From an uncultured Clostridia bacterium (lineage in GTDB: Bacteria; Bacillota; Clostridia; Christensenellales; UBA1242), in the NCBI GenBank assembly GCA_934757865.1, contig CAKVLS010000003.1, forward strand, positions 78,202 to 142,201: a DNA stretch of 64,000 bases, given 5' to 3'. The position numbers were made by a program, and so were the translations under genes. The notes beneath the pieces were generated by a model. The model saw only the letters and a program-made list of their open reading frames with translations. It was not told the origin of the DNA and searched no databases. Of this stretch, positions 62,947-64,000 are shown in pieces (position 1 is the first letter of the stretch; each line of letters starts with the position of its first letter).

Positions 62947-63585
62947 ATGTTTGAATATGTACCGAAAAGTGAATATCAACCTTTTAAGTTGGAGGTTGAT
63001 GAAATTTTGAAATCTATTCAAAGAGATTTGAAAGAAAATGGAATTTTAACTTTTCAATTCAACTTAATTGGAAGTGCTAAAAGAAAATTGATTACAAGAG
63101 TAGAAAATGGTAATCAAGGCTTTGACTTGGATTATAATATTGTAATTCAAAGAATTTTTAACAACAGATATAAGAATGCAAAATTACTAAAACAAAAGTT
63201 TATTGATTTATTTAATAAATATTTTGACAATAGTTATGAATTTTCTGAAGATTCAACTTCTGTAATAACAATAAAAAAACTAAATGCACAGAGAAATAAA
63301 GTTCTTTGTAGTGTTGATTTTGCGATAGTTAATTACTATGAAGATGAAGAAGGTATGGAAAGACAAGGGTATATTAGATTTGATAAAAATACTGGTAATT
63401 ACTCATGGGCTTTAAGAAAAGTTGCAACAAATCATAGACATGTTGAAAACTTAATTAAAGAAAAGGATTTGTGGGAAGATGTAAAAGACTTATATCTTAA
63501 CAACAAAAACAAAGAACCATACAAAAAATCAAGAATTGTTTATTACCAAACTCTTGAAACAATTTATCGTAGAAACTTCCAATAA
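62947..63585 (+). CDS. Nucleotidyltransferase-fold protein (pol beta superfamily)
   Basis: 212 residues; RBS AAGGAGGT. The motif pattern fits the nucleotidyltransferase fold: hG-S (LIGSAKRKLITR), then FDLDYNIVI with two metal-binding Asp, and a third acidic residue in CSVDFAIVNYY. Similar small enzymes add nucleotides to RNA, proteins or drugs, or make cyclic oligonucleotides; no effector gene follows, so CBASS is not supported. It is monocistronic between an extended -10 promoter and a terminator, in an accessory region next to CRISPR and an AbiEi-type gene, so a defence or toxin role is conceivable but inferred. Confidence 0.65.
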   Translation: MFEYVPKSEYQPFKLEVDEILKSIQRDLKENGILTFQFNLIGSAKRKLITRVENGNQGFDLDYNIVIQRIFNNRYKNAKLLKQKFIDLFNKYFDNSYEFSEDSTSVITIKKLNAQRNKVLCSVDFAIVNYYEDEEGMERQGYIRFDKNTGNYSWALRKVATNHRHVENLIKEKDLWEDVKDLYLNNKNKEPYKKSRIVYYQTLETIYRRNFQ

Positions 63586-63592
63586 AAAGTAG

Positions 63593-63620
63593 CACCAGAA
63601 TTTTTCTGGTGTTATTTTTA
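63593..63620 (+). terminator. Intrinsic terminator
   Basis: CACCAGAA / TTCTGGTG (8 bp, TTT loop) followed by TTATTTTT. Confidence 0.8.
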
Positions 63621-63727
63621 ATAGTAAAAAACTATCGTTGCTTGTATCATTGCAATGATATAAAATTTGTTTAAATTGGTCAGTTTGTATTATTAAGATT
63701 TAAAAATTGATTTTTAGATATTTATAT

Positions 63728-63826
63728 TTTCTCCAGAAAATGCACTTTTTCTGCATTATTTGGAGAAAATATCGTGAAATTGGTTGATTTTCTCCAGATA
63801 ATATTATATAATTGTATTATCTGGAG
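63728..63826. promoter_or_regulatory. Paired inverted-repeat operators of AbiEi-type gene
   Basis: Four half-sites of the type TCTCCAGATAATGCA in two inverted pairs. Pair 1 is TTTCTCCAGAAAATGCA (63728-63744) facing TGCATTATTTGGAGAAA (63752-63768). Pair 2 is CTCCAGATAAT (63792-63802) facing its exact complement ATTATCTGGAG (63816-63826). Pair 2 brackets the -10 element. AbiEi antitoxins are known to repress their own operon by binding inverted repeats, which this fits. Confidence 0.75.
63784..63812 (+). promoter_or_regulatory. Promoter of AbiEi-type gene
   Basis: TTGATT (63784-63789) and TATAAT (63807-63812), 17-bp spacer, embedded in the second inverted repeat. Confidence 0.75.
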
Positions 63827-63833
63827 GGAATAT

Positions 63834-64000
63834 ATGATAGTCACAACTCAACAATTAAAAGAACAATATGCTGATTATTCGAATCCATTAGCAAAAATAA
63901 ATAGAGACGTAAAGCAAGGAAAGTTATTTCCTTTGGTTAAAGGAATTTATGAAACCAATCCAAATACTAATGGTTCAAGGCTTGCACAATTTATTTATGG
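63834..64000 (+). CDS. AbiEi-type antitoxin / transcriptional regulator, N-terminal part
   Basis: The first 55 codons are in the window; the frame is open to the end. The ATG follows TGGAGGG. The N-terminal winged-helix pattern INRDVKQGKLFPLVKGIYET followed by LAQFIY matches the AbiEi antitoxin family (R-x-x-x-x-G-x-L-x-x-x-x-x-G-x-Y). AbiEi neutralises an AbiEii nucleotidyltransferase toxin and represses the operon; an abiEii gene would be expected just beyond the window. Assignment rests on a partial sequence plus the operators upstream. Confidence 0.6.
   Translation, partial: MIVTTQQLKEQYADYSNPLAKINRDVKQGKLFPLVKGIYETNPNTNGSRLAQFIY

Noticed and set aside
62947..63585. CBASS-type cyclic nucleotide defence system
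   Set aside because: No effector, Cap2 or Cap3 gene accompanies the nucleotidyltransferase-like gene, which stands alone between promoter and terminator.

Overview
The window is AT-rich, uses strong AGGAGG-type ribosome binding sites and sigma-A promoters with 17-bp spacers, reads TGA as stop (for example after cas2), and ends many genes at intrinsic terminators. With a class III (oxygen-sensitive) ribonucleotide reductase, tRNA-dependent Asn-tRNA synthesis genes, large InlB/BspA-type surface proteins and a type II-A CRISPR-Cas locus, it suggests an anaerobic, probably host-associated Firmicutes (Clostridia-like) chromosome. The exact taxon cannot be told from the sequence alone.

Layout. 1-3.1 kb: the 3' part of a surface protein with InlB-type repeats, then a membrane protein. 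3.2-7.9 kb: an operon of archaeal-type aspartyl-tRNA synthetase (aspS2) and gatCAB. It is preceded by a promoter, a 15-codon leader ORF with nine consecutive Asn/Asp codons, and a terminator with a competing antiterminator; this looks like a leader-peptide attenuator. 8.1-10.6 kb: an HTH regulator overlapping an HD/TGS (RelA/SpoT-like) protein. 10.7-18.1 kb (minus): a 1797-aa exported repeat protein, a membrane-anchored protein and a degenerate Y1 (REP-type) transposase homologue. 18.1-19.1 kb: decayed DNA. 19.1-26.3 kb: small membrane/zinc-ribbon proteins, pgi, a bPH2 protein, a Nudix hydrolase, lgt and a paired chromate-type transporter. 26.5-29.5 kb: two tandem paralogues of unknown function. 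29.7-32.4 kb: nrdD-nrdG with an NrdR-like box. 32.7-41.7 kb: phosphoesterase, ABC exporter, two transglutaminase-like proteins, GNAT acetyltransferase, GH13 amylase and DUF308 protein. 42-51.9 kb: a 3317-aa membrane-anchored InlB/BspA-LRR protein. 52.3-54.5 kb: YitT-family and PP2C-like proteins.

54.7-61.9 kb is a complete type II-A CRISPR-Cas system: tracrRNA (minus strand), cas9, cas1, cas2, csn2, and an array of 12 identical 36-bp repeats with 11 spacers of 30 bp. The tracrRNA promoter lies over the cas9 translation start. The cas operon is translationally coupled, and the array promoter starts inside a hairpin that ends csn2. Downstream (62-64 kb) is an accessory stretch: four GTAACA-N3-TGTTAC palindromes, the 5' half of a tRNA-Thr, a lone nucleotidyltransferase-fold gene with a structured leader, and the start of an AbiEi-type antitoxin gene with inverted-repeat operators, cut by the window end.

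The most interesting candidate is the Asn/Asp-rich leader and its mutually exclusive hairpins ahead of aspS2-gatCAB: a translational sensor of charged tRNA(Asn)/tRNA(Asp) controlling the enzymes that make those tRNAs.
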